In this document: positions 28,425 to 37,409 of the stretch, piece by piece
Numbering within the stretch: the stretch's first letter is position 1
How the letters are laid out: each line of letters starts with the position of its first letter
From: Endozoicomonas_A sp049275935
GTDB lineage: Bacteria > Pseudomonadota > Gammaproteobacteria > Pseudomonadales > Endozoicomonadaceae
NCBI RefSeq assembly: GCF_049275935.1
Contig: NZ_CP184830.1
Span: 6,572,001 to 6,636,000, forward strand
Length of the DNA: 64,000 bases
Direction of reading: 5' to 3'
Notes under the pieces: generated by a model
What the model saw: only the letters and a program-made list of their open reading frames with translations
What the model was told of the DNA's origin: nothing
Database searches by the model: none
Translations under genes and position numbers: made by a program

Positions 28425-28889
28425 TTACTTAACAACTTTCAGATTCGGCTTGCCAGGCTTACGGGGAGTTTTTTCGGACCGCTCTTCTTTTTCAACGGAG
28501 GCTTCCTGAGACTCCGGACCCGACACAGCCTCCAGCTCAAAATGAGGAGACACATGCTCTTCCGACTCGGCAACAGGCTCAACTTCAAATACCATACCCT
28601 GACCGTTCTCACGGGCATAGATGGCCATCAACGATTCAACAGGAACCACTATGGTCAATGCCTCACCACCAAAGCGACCATCAAAGGTAATAACATCATT
28701 TCCCATATGCATGGCACGCACTGCTGCCGGGGAAATATTGAGGACTATTTGATTATCCTTAACATACTCTCTGGGCACCTCTACCCCTTTACGGGCAGTA
28801 TCCACCAGAATGTATGGGGTGCAGTCATTTTCAAGAATCCAGTCGTAGATTGCTCTGGCAATATAAGGGCGACTGCTGGTCATTGTCAT
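28425..28889 (-). CDS. sspB: ClpXP adaptor SspB
   Basis: Adaptor that delivers ssrA-tagged and other substrates to ClpXP, 154 residues. The folded domain (SSRPYIARAIYDWILENDCTP through MAIYARENGQGMVFE) matches the family, including QIVLNISPAAVRAM, which lines the peptide groove. An acidic, disordered linker follows. The last residues NLKVVK are the ClpX-binding tail. GGAG lies seven bases upstream of the start. Confidence 0.95.
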   Translation of the reverse strand: MTMTSSRPYIARAIYDWILENDCTPYILVDTARKGVEVPREYVKDNQIVLNISPAAVRAMHMGNDVITFDGRFGGEALTIVVPVESLMAIYARENGQGMVFEVEPVAESEEHVSPHFELEAVSGPESQEASVEKEERSEKTPRKPGKPNLKVVK

Positions 28890-29215
28890 AATATGTCTCC
28901 ATCCAGACTAACTCCCGACAACTGTCTGACCCAGGAGCCATCAATAGCCACTATAGAAGAAGTCCCCTGACCCTCTCCGTGGATAAGGGTTTCGAAAAGC
29001 AGCAAGCAAAGCAGGTCACTTTTTAACACCGTATCGGCGAAGTGCACCATTTTTGCGACAGCCCCTGAAACAGAGAAAACACTTCTAATCTGCCAAGAGC
29101 ATCGGCTGCCTGGAACAATCGTCTGACAGTCAAAGATTCGAAGATACTCTCAGCTCATGGCTGCTTGGCCAGATTATTTAGCCCTGGCAGCCAGACTGCC
29201 AGGGTCTAGTTCAAA
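28890..29215. other. Intergenic region between sspA and sspB
   Basis: 326 bases with no gene. It contains the hairpin at 29182-29204 next to sspA and presumably an sspB promoter. In many gammaproteobacteria sspA and sspB are directly adjacent; here they are separated. Confidence 0.5.
29182..29204 (-). terminator. Perfect hairpin after sspA, possible terminator
   Basis: A perfect 9-bp stem (CCCTGGCAG / CTGCCAGGG) with a five-base loop lies 12 bases after the sspA stop. The downstream tract on the minus strand (CTAAATAAT) lacks a proper T run, so it may be a weak terminator or an RNA-stabilising hairpin. Confidence 0.5.
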
Positions 29216-29851
29216 TCAAAGAGTTTCACGCATCTCTTTTTCAATTTCAGACAGGCTTTCTTTGAAGGATTCGCGCTCGAACAAACGTTCAGCATAATCC
29301 AGGATCGCCTGCCCCTGCTTGGGCAGTTCAATGCCCATCGCGGGAAGCCTCCAGAGAATTGGGGCTACACAGCAGTCCACCAGGGTGAACTCATCACTCA
29401 TAAAGAATGGCTTTTCAGCAAAAATAGGCGCTACGGACAACAGGCTTTCACGAAGCTCTTTACGAGCACGGGCCGCAGGCGTCTCTTTGGTTTTTGGATC
29501 CGTAATAGCATCTACCAGGCTGCACCAATCTTTCTGGATGCGGTGCATCATCAGACGGCTCTGGGCACGGCTGACCGGATAAACCGGCAACAGTGGTGGA
29601 TGAGGAAAACGCTCATCCAGATACTCCATCATGACGCTCGGCTCATAAAGCACCAGCTCACGATCAACCAGAGTTGGAAGACTATTATACGGGTTGAGAT
29701 CAGACAGTTCCTGAGGCAGATTTTCAGGGTTCACATCCTGAATATCTACCGCGACCCCTTTTTCGGCCAGAACAATACGAACCCTGTGACAGTAGTGGTC
29801 AGATGGATCCGAGAAAAAAATCATGGATGACTTTTTGGCAACTACAGCCAT
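29216..29851 (-). CDS. sspA: Stringent starvation protein A
   Basis: RNA-polymerase-associated glutathione-S-transferase-fold protein, 211 residues. The start at 29851 (MAVVAKKSSMIFFSDPSDHY) has a G-rich ribosome binding site (GGGGGGA) six bases upstream; a longer frame begins at 29908. The thioredoxin-like N-terminal domain includes FSDPSDHYCHRVRIVLAEKG and NPYNSLPTLVDRELVLYEPSVMMEYL, and the helical GST C-terminal domain follows. Confidence 0.95.
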   Translation of the reverse strand: MAVVAKKSSMIFFSDPSDHYCHRVRIVLAEKGVAVDIQDVNPENLPQELSDLNPYNSLPTLVDRELVLYEPSVMMEYLDERFPHPPLLPVYPVSRAQSRLMMHRIQKDWCSLVDAITDPKTKETPAARARKELRESLLSVAPIFAEKPFFMSDEFTLVDCCVAPILWRLPAMGIELPKQGQAILDYAERLFERESFKESLSEIEKEMRETL

Positions 29852-30075
29852 GAAGTCCCCCCGCCTCATGCAAAGGAAAAGAGCTCCCGAGCGAGCCAGC
29901 TTACTCATTCGATCCCATAATTCGGATGAGCAGCGCTGACTTGACGGGCCGACACAAGAAAATAACGGGTTATCTTAGCAAACTTTACGCCCTGCGGAAT
30001 AGGCACCACGGAAACTTTCGTAAAACAAGAGCAAATAACCCAGAGAACAACCCTAAAAATCCGAACAAACAAGCT

Positions 30076-30101
30076 AAAGCCCTCTGAAATCAGCGGGCTT
30101 T
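30076..30101 (-). terminator. Probable intrinsic terminator after metQ
   Basis: On the minus strand AAAGCCC and GGGCTTT form a 7-bp outer stem, with a further CTGA/TCAG inner stem. A moderately T-rich tail follows. It begins 37 bases after the metQ stop codon. Confidence 0.6.
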
Positions 30102-30137
30102 CTCACAAGCTACTCAAGATCTTTTGAGGAAAACAAA

Positions 30138-30956
30138 TTACTTCCAGCCAGGAACTGCACTGCCTTTAAACAACTCCCTGGCTTTTTCTTCCACTGCCGG
30201 AGTATGGTAAGACTCAACCAGAGTCTGAATGCGAGGATCCCCTTTATTATCCTCACGTGCCACAATCAGATTGACATAAGGTGAGTCCTTACCTTCAACC
30301 AGCAGTGCATCTCGCCCTGGCAGCAGACCTGCAGGCACAGAGTAGGTTGAATTGATGAAAGCCAGGTCAACATCATCCAGAGAGCGAGGCAGTTGGGCAG
30401 CATCCAACTCAATGAACTGAAGGTTTTTAGGATTTTCAACAATATCAGCCGGTGTCGCTTCAAGATTACTGACGTCTTTGAGTTTAATGAAGCCCTTGTT
30501 ATCCAGCAGGATCAGTGTACGGCCTTCATTGCTTGGATCGTTTGGAATAGCCACTTTGGCTCCATCTTTGAGCTCGCTGATATCCTTGATTTTTCTGGAG
30601 TATGCGCCAATCGGATACACAAAAGTATTACCTACAGCCGCCAGCTTGAAACCACGATCACGAATCATGCTGTCCAGATAAGGTTTGTGCTGGAAGGCAT
30701 TAGCATCAATAGAACCATCTGCCAGAGCCACATTGGGAGAGACGTAATCAGAAAATTCGACCAATTCAACATCCACTCCATGATCTTTTTTAGCAATGTC
30801 AGCGGCCACTTTCATAACGTCAGCCTCCGGACCTGCCATAACGCCTACCTTCAAAGGACCTTCCGGGGAATTCTCAGAGCCACACCCCGCCAGCAGGACA
30901 CTGGCGACCATAAGCACTGCGCCTGCAAGTGCTTTTAATTTATTGACTGCAAACAT
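30138..30956 (-). CDS. metQ: Methionine ABC transporter substrate-binding lipoprotein
   Basis: Periplasmic lipoprotein that binds D/L-methionine for MetNI, 272 residues. The signal peptide ends in the lipobox LLAGC (Cys at 25). NlpA/MetQ family landmarks include LKVGVMAGPEADVMKVAADIAK, DANAFQHKPYLD, VAIPNDPSNEGRTLILL and LAFINSTYSVPAGLLP. Third gene of a metN-metI-metQ operon. Confidence 0.96.
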   Translation of the reverse strand: MFAVNKLKALAGAVLMVASVLLAGCGSENSPEGPLKVGVMAGPEADVMKVAADIAKKDHGVDVELVEFSDYVSPNVALADGSIDANAFQHKPYLDSMIRDRGFKLAAVGNTFVYPIGAYSRKIKDISELKDGAKVAIPNDPSNEGRTLILLDNKGFIKLKDVSNLEATPADIVENPKNLQFIELDAAQLPRSLDDVDLAFINSTYSVPAGLLPGRDALLVEGKDSPYVNLIVAREDNKGDPRIQTLVESYHTPAVEEKARELFKGSAVPGWK

Positions 30957-31035
30957 TCTTCACTTCTCCATTCAACCAGTTCGGGACAAAGCACTGAAAC
31001 AACCTGTCCCATGCAATGGTTTAATTCACAAACAC

Positions 31036-31692
31036 TCAGCGAGTTCTGTCGTAATAATTTTGCAAACGGTCGCCAATGCTCTGTATCAACTGAACCAGCA
31101 CAATAAGCACCACCACAGTGGCGAGCATGATGACGCCATCAAAACGCTGGTAGCCATAGCGGATACCCAGGTCACCAAGACCACCACCGCCAATGGCTCC
31201 CGCCATGGCCGAATAACTGACCAGGGTCACCAGAGTAATGGTCATACCATTAATCAGCCCGGGACGTGCTTCAGGCAACAATACCCGACTGACAATCTGC
31301 AAAGGCGTTGCGCCCATGGATTGGGCTGCCTCCACCAGTCCAGAAGGCACCTCATTGATAGCACCTTCAGCAATACGGGCAACAAAAGGGATAGCTGCCA
31401 GGGTCAGCGGCACAATCGCGGCCGTTGTCCCGATAGAGGTTCCTACCAGCAGGCGAGTCAGAGGAATAATCGCTACCAGCAGTATAATAAACGGCACAGA
31501 ACGTGTAGCGTTAACGACGGCACCCAGCACTGAGTTTAAAGCTGCATTTTCTTTAATACGTCCGGGCTTGGTAATATATAGCAACACACCCAACGGAATA
31601 CCAAAGAGGAAACTGAGTCCGCCAGAAACTACTGTCATGTAAAGGGTTTCCCAAAGCGCCTTCCCCAGGAGAAGCCAGGAATCAGCTGACAT
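31036..31692 (-). CDS. metI: Methionine ABC transporter permease
   Basis: Inner-membrane permease, 218 residues with five predicted membrane segments. The EAA loop (EVPSGLVEAAQSMGATPLQIVSRVLLPEARPGLI), which couples to the ATPase, is intact. It overlaps the end of metN by 11 bases. Confidence 0.96.
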   Translation of the reverse strand: MSADSWLLLGKALWETLYMTVVSGGLSFLFGIPLGVLLYITKPGRIKENAALNSVLGAVVNATRSVPFIILLVAIIPLTRLLVGTSIGTTAAIVPLTLAAIPFVARIAEGAINEVPSGLVEAAQSMGATPLQIVSRVLLPEARPGLINGMTITLVTLVSYSAMAGAIGGGGLGDLGIRYGYQRFDGVIMLATVVVLIVLVQLIQSIGDRLQNYYDRTR

Positions 31693-32713
31693 AGCCCACT
31701 ACCTCCACCTGCACATTGTCTTTAAGAAATTTCATGGAAGCCTCAACGTCTGACTCCTCGCCCATAATTTCTACCATCAGAAACCCCATGGACTTACCAT
31801 GAACGGTTTCAATGTCAGCTTGCAGAATGACAAAATCAGTACCAAACCGCTTCGCCGCCCGGGTAATCAGGGGCTCCACTACCCGCTGCCCGACAAAGGT
31901 AATCCGCACAACCGGCCTTGAGCCTTCTTTTGGCTCTGATTGAAAACGACTTTCCACTTCAGCCGCCGGCTTTTCGTGGATAGCACTGCGGACAAACTCT
32001 CTCGCCAGTTCCGTTTCTGGATTCAGGAAAAAAGATTCGACATCATTTTCTTCTATCAGCTGACCATGACTTAGTATCGCAACCCGATCACAAATGGTTT
32101 TAACAACATCCATCTCGTGAGTAATAATCAACACAGTGATTTTCAACTCACGATTAATATCCTTCAAAAGTGCCAGAATCGATCGCGTAGTCTGAGGATC
32201 CAGTGCCGAGGTAGCTTCATCACACAGGAGAACTCTGGGCTTGCTGGCCAGGGCACGGGCAATAGCCACCCTCTGTTTCTGCCCTCCTGAAAGCTGGGAT
32301 GGATAGCTGTCCCGCTTTTCTTTCAAACCGGTCAAATCCAGCAGAGGAGCCACCGCCGTTTCTATTTCAGGCTTACTGGCACCGGCCAGTTCCAGTGGCA
32401 GAGCAATATTCTGATAAACCGTTCGGCTCGACAGTAGATTGAAGTGCTGGAAAATCATCCCTATATTGTGACGAGCCAGGCGCAGGCCCTTTCCGGCCAG
32501 ATGAGTAAGATCCTGACCGTCCACTATGACCTGACCCGAGCTGGGGTGCTCCAACATATTGACACAGCGAATCAGCGTACTCTTACCAGCACCACTTGAG
32601 CCAATCACACCGTAGATTGACCCTTCCGGGACACTGAGATTAATGTCATCCAGAGCCCTGACCTCCTTGCCTCCTGCTTTAAACACCTTGGTAAGGTTTT
32701 TCAGTTCTATCAT
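31682..32713 (-). CDS. metN: Methionine ABC transporter ATP-binding protein
   Basis: ATPase of the methionine importer, 343 residues from the ATG at 32713 (MIELKNLTKVF), which has AGGAG five bases upstream; the frame extends upstream to 32740. Walker A is GSSGAGKSTLIRC, the signature is LSGGQKQRVAIARALA, and Walker B is VLLCDEATSALD. The C-terminal NIL (ACT-like) domain at about 255-343 binds methionine and mediates transinhibition in the E. coli homologue. Confidence 0.97.
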   Translation of the reverse strand: MIELKNLTKVFKAGGKEVRALDDINLSVPEGSIYGVIGSSGAGKSTLIRCVNMLEHPSSGQVIVDGQDLTHLAGKGLRLARHNIGMIFQHFNLLSSRTVYQNIALPLELAGASKPEIETAVAPLLDLTGLKEKRDSYPSQLSGGQKQRVAIARALASKPRVLLCDEATSALDPQTTRSILALLKDINRELKITVLIITHEMDVVKTICDRVAILSHGQLIEENDVESFFLNPETELAREFVRSAIHEKPAAEVESRFQSEPKEGSRPVVRITFVGQRVVEPLITRAAKRFGTDFVILQADIETVHGKSMGFLMVEIMGEESDVEASMKFLKDNVQVEVVGYVS

Positions 32714-32822
32714 CATCACTCCTGCCTGATTCAGATACAATCAGTGCATGACTGCCTGAGTTATACTCAGTGAGTTCAATCAGTTCTTCTGCCTTGGCGG
32801 GTTGCGTGAGAGCTGGTTATAA

Positions 32823-32838
32823 ATACCTGATCAGGTAT
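32823..32838. promoter_or_regulatory. 16-bp perfect palindrome upstream of metNIQ, possible operator
   Basis: ATACCTGATCAGGTAT is a perfect palindrome about 110 bases upstream of the metN start. TATAAC follows it closely on the minus strand and could be a -10 box. The regulator is unknown. Confidence 0.45.
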
Positions 32839-32902
32839 CTACTGCCCACTCGAAAGTTTCAGCCTTCAGGTCGATTAAACGACCTCTTTTTCAAGGGCAA
32901 AA

Positions 32903-32935
32903 AAAAACCACCCTGTGCTAAACAGAGTGGTTTTT
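32903..32935 (-). terminator. Intrinsic terminator of the TauE/SafE gene
   Basis: On the minus strand AAAAACCACTCTGT pairs with ACAGGGTGGTTTTT (one G-U pair) around a short loop, followed by a run of nine T in all. It is nearly symmetrical and could also stop plus-strand transcription. Confidence 0.8.
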
Positions 32936-33095
32936 CATGAATTCGTTCATAAACCCTTCTTTTAGCGGTATTTCTATAGCGCCCGCAAGCCAAGACAAAT
33001 CAGCGCATCCCTAGGATCGTAATAGACACCAAAACTAAAGTCAACCAGCCGCTACCAGCAGAGCACGCAGGCTCTGCATGACCTGAAAAGATCGA

Positions 33096-33818
33096 TTATC
33101 GAACACCGGAAGCAATAGCACTGACACCGGCAATGCTGCAAAGAACCAGCAAGGCATGGCGAATCATTCTTTGATCAATCCGGTGAGATAGATGGGAAGC
33201 AATTTTACTCCCCAACAATACGGGTGGAACCAGCATCAGGGCATCCTTAAAGTCATCGAGCCCCACCATGCCACCCGCTGATAGAAATATCAGTGAGATC
33301 GCACTGCTGAAAACAAAATAAATGGACATGCTGGCCCGAATTTTGTCCCCGGTTTCATTCTGCATGACCAGAGCTATCGGAGGTCCGCCAATAGATGATG
33401 TTGTACCTGTGATGCCAGAAATAACACCGGCAACAAACAAACTGGACCTGGTTGCCCGAACTTTTACAGAAAACAGACTCACAATGACAGCCATAAGAAC
33501 AGCCACACCTATAAAAAGGCTCATATGCTCTCTGGAGGCCACTACCAGAAGATAAGCTCCCAGCAGTGAGCCCGGAACTCTGCCAGCCACAGCATACTTC
33601 ATCTCTGCCAGATCCAGTGCCCCCCGATACTTTCTGAACGTCAACAGAGACAGCAACATTGCCATGCAGATCAGAGTGCCCGGCACCAGAGATGGCGCAA
33701 CAACAAAAAGAATGGGAGCGGCTACCACTGCCATACCAAAACCAATCATGCCCTGGATCAAAGCTCCCAGGAAAACAACGACCATGGCTATTAATTGCGG
33801 GTACAGGCTCAGATCCAT
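33096..33818 (-). CDS. TauE/SafE family membrane permease
   Basis: Integral membrane protein of 240 residues with about seven or eight hydrophobic segments. VVVFLGALIQGMIGFGMAVVAAP at the N terminus and GVISGITGTTSSIGGPPIALVMQ in the middle form the two family repeats. Homologues export or import sulfonates, sulfite or other organic anions, but the substrate here cannot be inferred. The 234 bases to the next gene (34053) hold no gene. Confidence 0.85.
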   Translation of the reverse strand: MDLSLYPQLIAMVVVFLGALIQGMIGFGMAVVAAPILFVVAPSLVPGTLICMAMLLSLLTFRKYRGALDLAEMKYAVAGRVPGSLLGAYLLVVASREHMSLFIGVAVLMAVIVSLFSVKVRATRSSLFVAGVISGITGTTSSIGGPPIALVMQNETGDKIRASMSIYFVFSSAISLIFLSAGGMVGLDDFKDALMLVPPVLLGSKIASHLSHRIDQRMIRHALLVLCSIAGVSAIASGVR

Positions 33819-34052
33819 AACATCACAGAAATATCAAATATATCGATAGGGGATATAAATATAACCGTTTGCTATGTGCAGAATCCACTGTCATTTATAC
33901 CCATAAGGGGTTTAGCACGACATTAGACGTTTACTATCCAAACAACTGCCTGTATGAAAGTCACTGGGTCAGACGCTGACCGTACCGGATGTTTTAATTG
34001 ATTGTATGTTCAATCAAAAAAAATCAACAAATTGCATAATTTCATTTATTCA

Positions 34053-35837
34053 TTAATCAAGCTCGGAGTTTGGAATATGCACTCCATTTTTCATTGTTTC
34101 CCGAAGAAAAATTGGCCATTGCGACTGATCCAGTTTAACCGATGGATTCAGCGGTTCAATCAACTTTTTACTTCTGGCCAGGTATTTCTGTTTCTCTTCT
34201 TTTGAGAGATGCTTTTTGGAACCAGAACTTATTTCCGAATCAATCTTGCGGCAGAAATGATTATACAACTCCAGGGGATTAGACAAATTACCGGAAATCA
34301 TCGGAATAATGCACTGACCGACAATACCAGCATCGGTTTCACTCAGTAACTCACTCCAGGGTTTTCCCGAACCGCTGTTCAATTGAAGCAGAATATTTGA
34401 CAAGTGCTCTCTGCATCGTTCTTTATCATAATTATACGAACTTATATCCCACGTTGGTTTATGGGTATCCAGATCTTCAAGGTTAAATGCAAACTGGCCC
34501 AGGGCTTTTCTGGTCCGTTTCAGATATTCGAGTGTATTTTTTATACTGACCACCTCTTCACTCTTCTGCCAATCGTTTCTCATTCTGCCTCGTTGTTTCT
34601 GTAGCTGGTTGGAAATAGAGTGTTCAAATTCTTCTTCCCGCTGCTGAAAAAGCCGGGTTACCCTGCGGTACTCATTGTTGAAGGATGCTTTGATCTTTCT
34701 CACAACATCGGCAATGGCAATGATTAAATGGATATCCGCATTTTTTAACATACTGGCTCGCACTGCATGATAAAAATCATGCTGCATAAACTCGAGAATC
34801 CATTGAGCAACTATGTGGTCAGCAGTTTTTGGCAAAGGGTGACCAGGAAACGGAATAGCCATGTCTCTGAATCCTTTCAGCCCGCCGGTTCTGATATCTT
34901 CAAGCGAACTGGCCCCGATCACTGGATTGATTTTATGGGCTTCTTCCTGACAAAAACTGTCAATAAAAGCCTGTCGCAACGTGATGGATGGGCATATCAC
35001 CCAACCAGTCCACCACCAGTCAACTAATAAAACGTTGAAGTTTCTGTTTGACAGGACTTTATACATCGTACGCAGCCCTTTGTCTTTATCTGAGGAATCC
35101 GGATACGTGCAGCTCCAGAAACTTGCCTCAACCGGAGGTGCTTTTTCAAGCAAACGCTTCATTTTCTCGATGATGGAACTCACATCAAAAGAAGAACCGT
35201 TAAAAAACCACTTTGACCTTTCTAGTGAAAGCGCAATGATGCCCCAGTTGGCTTCATTAGCGTTTCTGTTACCGTCAAACAGCTTATGATGCACAATTTC
35301 AAATGATTTTATATCCCGGATACCTTCCAGGTAAACGCCCTGCAGGGTGACCAGGGTTGCAAATTCATTGCCGCTGATTTTCTTTTCCCGAAATGCACGG
35401 AGCGCTGCATAGGCAAAGGTATCAGTTTTAAAAAAGCTGAGTTGTTCATCAGTGATTTGTTCTGGCTTGCGACAACACTGGACAATTTGTTTGAGATGAT
35501 CTTTGGTAATGGCATTAACCTTTTCCATGATCAATGATTGTTGGTCTGTCTTAATTCTGCGAACAACTTCTTTAAACGCCTTTGCATGGTCATCAGTGCC
35601 TGGTAAATCCAGGGGGTTTGAAGATATTCCTTTAACGTCTCTGTCCTTCAAATCCGTTGGAGGACTTGCTGAATATCTCTGGTTACCGGGCAACACAGCA
35701 TCATCACTCGTGCAGCCAACACATCTGAATGCGCCGGTGATGGTGCGCCAGATAGCACCAACGCGACTTGGCGCAGTATTTTCAGGCCTTAAAGACACCG
35801 GGTATCCGCTTGCCCCGGCTACACAGGAAGGGGTCAT
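34053..35837 (-). CDS. Unrecognised 594-residue protein, possible effector
   Basis: No family is recognised. I chose the ATG at 35837 (MTPSCVAGASGYPVS) because GGAGGT lies seven bases upstream; the frame itself reaches back to 35921. No signal peptide or membrane segment is evident. Residues 1-90 look disordered, rich in Pro, Ser and Asp. The remainder is mostly helical, with a charged region at about 400-440 (RLFQQREEEFEHSISNQLQK) that may be coiled coil. Trp-rich VDWWWTGWVICPS and the motif FMQHDFYHAVRAS stand out. A soluble, partly disordered protein with strong ribosome binding site in this setting would fit a secreted effector, but that is only a guess. Confidence 0.6.
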   Translation of the reverse strand: MTPSCVAGASGYPVSLRPENTAPSRVGAIWRTITGAFRCVGCTSDDAVLPGNQRYSASPPTDLKDRDVKGISSNPLDLPGTDDHAKAFKEVVRRIKTDQQSLIMEKVNAITKDHLKQIVQCCRKPEQITDEQLSFFKTDTFAYAALRAFREKKISGNEFATLVTLQGVYLEGIRDIKSFEIVHHKLFDGNRNANEANWGIIALSLERSKWFFNGSSFDVSSIIEKMKRLLEKAPPVEASFWSCTYPDSSDKDKGLRTMYKVLSNRNFNVLLVDWWWTGWVICPSITLRQAFIDSFCQEEAHKINPVIGASSLEDIRTGGLKGFRDMAIPFPGHPLPKTADHIVAQWILEFMQHDFYHAVRASMLKNADIHLIIAIADVVRKIKASFNNEYRRVTRLFQQREEEFEHSISNQLQKQRGRMRNDWQKSEEVVSIKNTLEYLKRTRKALGQFAFNLEDLDTHKPTWDISSYNYDKERCREHLSNILLQLNSGSGKPWSELLSETDAGIVGQCIIPMISGNLSNPLELYNHFCRKIDSEISSGSKKHLSKEEKQKYLARSKKLIEPLNPSVKLDQSQWPIFLRETMKNGVHIPNSELD

Positions 35838-36048
35838 AATTCTAACCTCCATGTTAGATTTCTCGCTAATCGTTATAATTTTGACCCGGTAGAGAATAAA
35901 AAGTTCCGGGCCATAAGCCACAGAAGTTACTCTTCACTGTTACTTGATAAGATGACTCGGAACCCTGTCAGACTGCTATCCATTCAAGGCCCGTTATGCA
36001 AGAATACTTTTCCTGATTGTTTAGCTTTATCTACCAGAAGTCATTTTC

Positions 36049-36528
36049 ATGCCCGATATTTTCGTAGCCGATTATTCAAACCCTGATCATGGTCAGGCCA
36101 TTATTGAATTGCTCGACCACTACGCCAGAGACCCGATGGGTGGAGGAATGCCACTAAGCAGCTTCACCAGAGAACATCTGATTCAGGAACTGTCAAAACG
36201 TCCTTTCACATTTTCGGTACTTTGTCTGGTTGATGGACAACCAGCCGCTCTGGCCAACTGTCTGGAAGGATTTTCTACTTTTGCCTGCAAACCTCTGATC
36301 AATATCCATGATGTGGTCGTTAATGAGTCATTCAGAGGTCAAAGCCTTTGCAGAAAACTTTTCGAAAAAATTGAACAGATCGCCAGAGAAAAAGAGTGCT
36401 GCAAAATCACGCTGGAAGTTGTGGAAGGGAATCATGTAGCACAGGCTGCTTACCGAAAGCTTGGCTTCTCGGGTTTCGAACTGGATGAACAGCTCGGACA
36501 CGCCCTGTTCTGGGAGAAAAAACTCTGA
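36049..36528 (+). CDS. GNAT family N-acetyltransferase
   Basis: 159 residues with the GNAT fold. The acetyl-CoA motif A region is INIHDVVVNESFRGQSLCRKLFEKIEQIA, and motif B is EVVEGNHVAQAAYRKLGFSG. The substrate is unknown. It is 29 bases upstream of the CvfB-like gene, so the two are probably cotranscribed. The divergent 594-residue gene lies upstream, with a 211-base shared control region. Confidence 0.85.
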   Translation: MPDIFVADYSNPDHGQAIIELLDHYARDPMGGGMPLSSFTREHLIQELSKRPFTFSVLCLVDGQPAALANCLEGFSTFACKPLINIHDVVVNESFRGQSLCRKLFEKIEQIAREKECCKITLEVVEGNHVAQAAYRKLGFSGFELDEQLGHALFWEKKL

Positions 36529-36557
36529 CTTCTCACCTTTCGCTCAAAGGCACAGAT

Positions 36558-37409
36558 ATGTCCGGAAAATACGTTAAAGTTGGCCAGAAAAATCGCCTGA
36601 AAGTCGTCGGTAAAGCAGGCTTCGGCGTATTTCTGGATGGCAGACAGTTTGATGAAATCCTGCTACCCAAAAGGCATGCCCCTGCAGACTGCAATATTGG
36701 AGATGAACTGGATGTCTTTGTCTACCTTGACTCCGACGACCATTTGATCGCAACGACAGAAACACCACTGGCCTGTGTTGGTGAGTTTGCAGCGCTGAAA
36801 GTCAAAGAAGTCAATCCGATTGGAGCCTTTCTGGACTGGAATCTGGGCAAGGATCTGCTGGTCCCCTTTCGTGAACAAAAAACCCGTATGCGCGAAGGTG
36901 GACACTATGTTGTCTATCTCTACCAGGACGAAGAAACAAGACGCATCGTAGGATCCTCAAGGCTGCATAAGTTCATTGATCGCTCAGCAGGAGAGTACCA
37001 GAACAGCCAACCTGTATCCCTTTTGATTTACGATAAAACCGACCTTGGCTATATGGCCATTATCAATAACAGACACCAGGGACTGCTTTTCAGCCAGGAA
37101 GCAAACGACTCAGTCAAACCGGGTGATAAAGTACAGGGTTATATCAAGCGTATCAGACCGGATGGAAAAATAGACCTCTGTCTGAAAAAGCCCGGCTTTG
37201 ATCAACAGGCGCTGGACTCTCTCAGTCAACAGATTATGGACAAACTGGCAGTTGCCGGAGGTTTTTTTCCTATGAACGATAAAACCGATCCTGCTGAAAT
37301 CAAACGGGTCTTCGGAGCCAGCAAACGTGCCTTTAAAATGGCACTGGGTGGGCTGTACAAGCAGCGTCTTATTAAAATTGAAACATCCGGTATCCGCAGC
37401 AGCCAATGA
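36558..37409 (+). CDS. CvfB/YitL-like S1 RNA-binding protein
   Basis: 283 residues with repeated S1-like beta-barrel modules (about 8-65, 70-130 and 150-215) and a C-terminal winged-helix-like region (MNDKTDPAEIKRVFGASKRAFKMALGGLYKQRLI). This is the CvfB architecture. Homologues bind RNA and affect virulence gene expression in Staphylococcus aureus. It ends one base before the convergent dehydrogenase gene. Confidence 0.88.
   Translation: MSGKYVKVGQKNRLKVVGKAGFGVFLDGRQFDEILLPKRHAPADCNIGDELDVFVYLDSDDHLIATTETPLACVGEFAALKVKEVNPIGAFLDWNLGKDLLVPFREQKTRMREGGHYVVYLYQDEETRRIVGSSRLHKFIDRSAGEYQNSQPVSLLIYDKTDLGYMAIINNRHQGLLFSQEANDSVKPGDKVQGYIKRIRPDGKIDLCLKKPGFDQQALDSLSQQIMDKLAVAGGFFPMNDKTDPAEIKRVFGASKRAFKMALGGLYKQRLIKIETSGIRSSQ

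Larger units (their letters stand above)
32714..33095. other. Intergenic region between the TauE/SafE gene and metN
   Basis: 382 bases. It contains, from high to low coordinate, the terminator of the TauE/SafE gene, a 16-base palindrome and the metNIQ leader. An additional CTGAGT/ACTCAG inverted repeat lies near 32756-32770. No MetJ box (AGACGTCT tandem) and no recognisable SAM riboswitch is seen. Confidence 0.5.

Noticed and set aside
32714..33095. SAM riboswitch or MetJ operator for metNIQ
   Set aside because: Neither the conserved riboswitch core nor tandem AGACGTCT boxes are visible.
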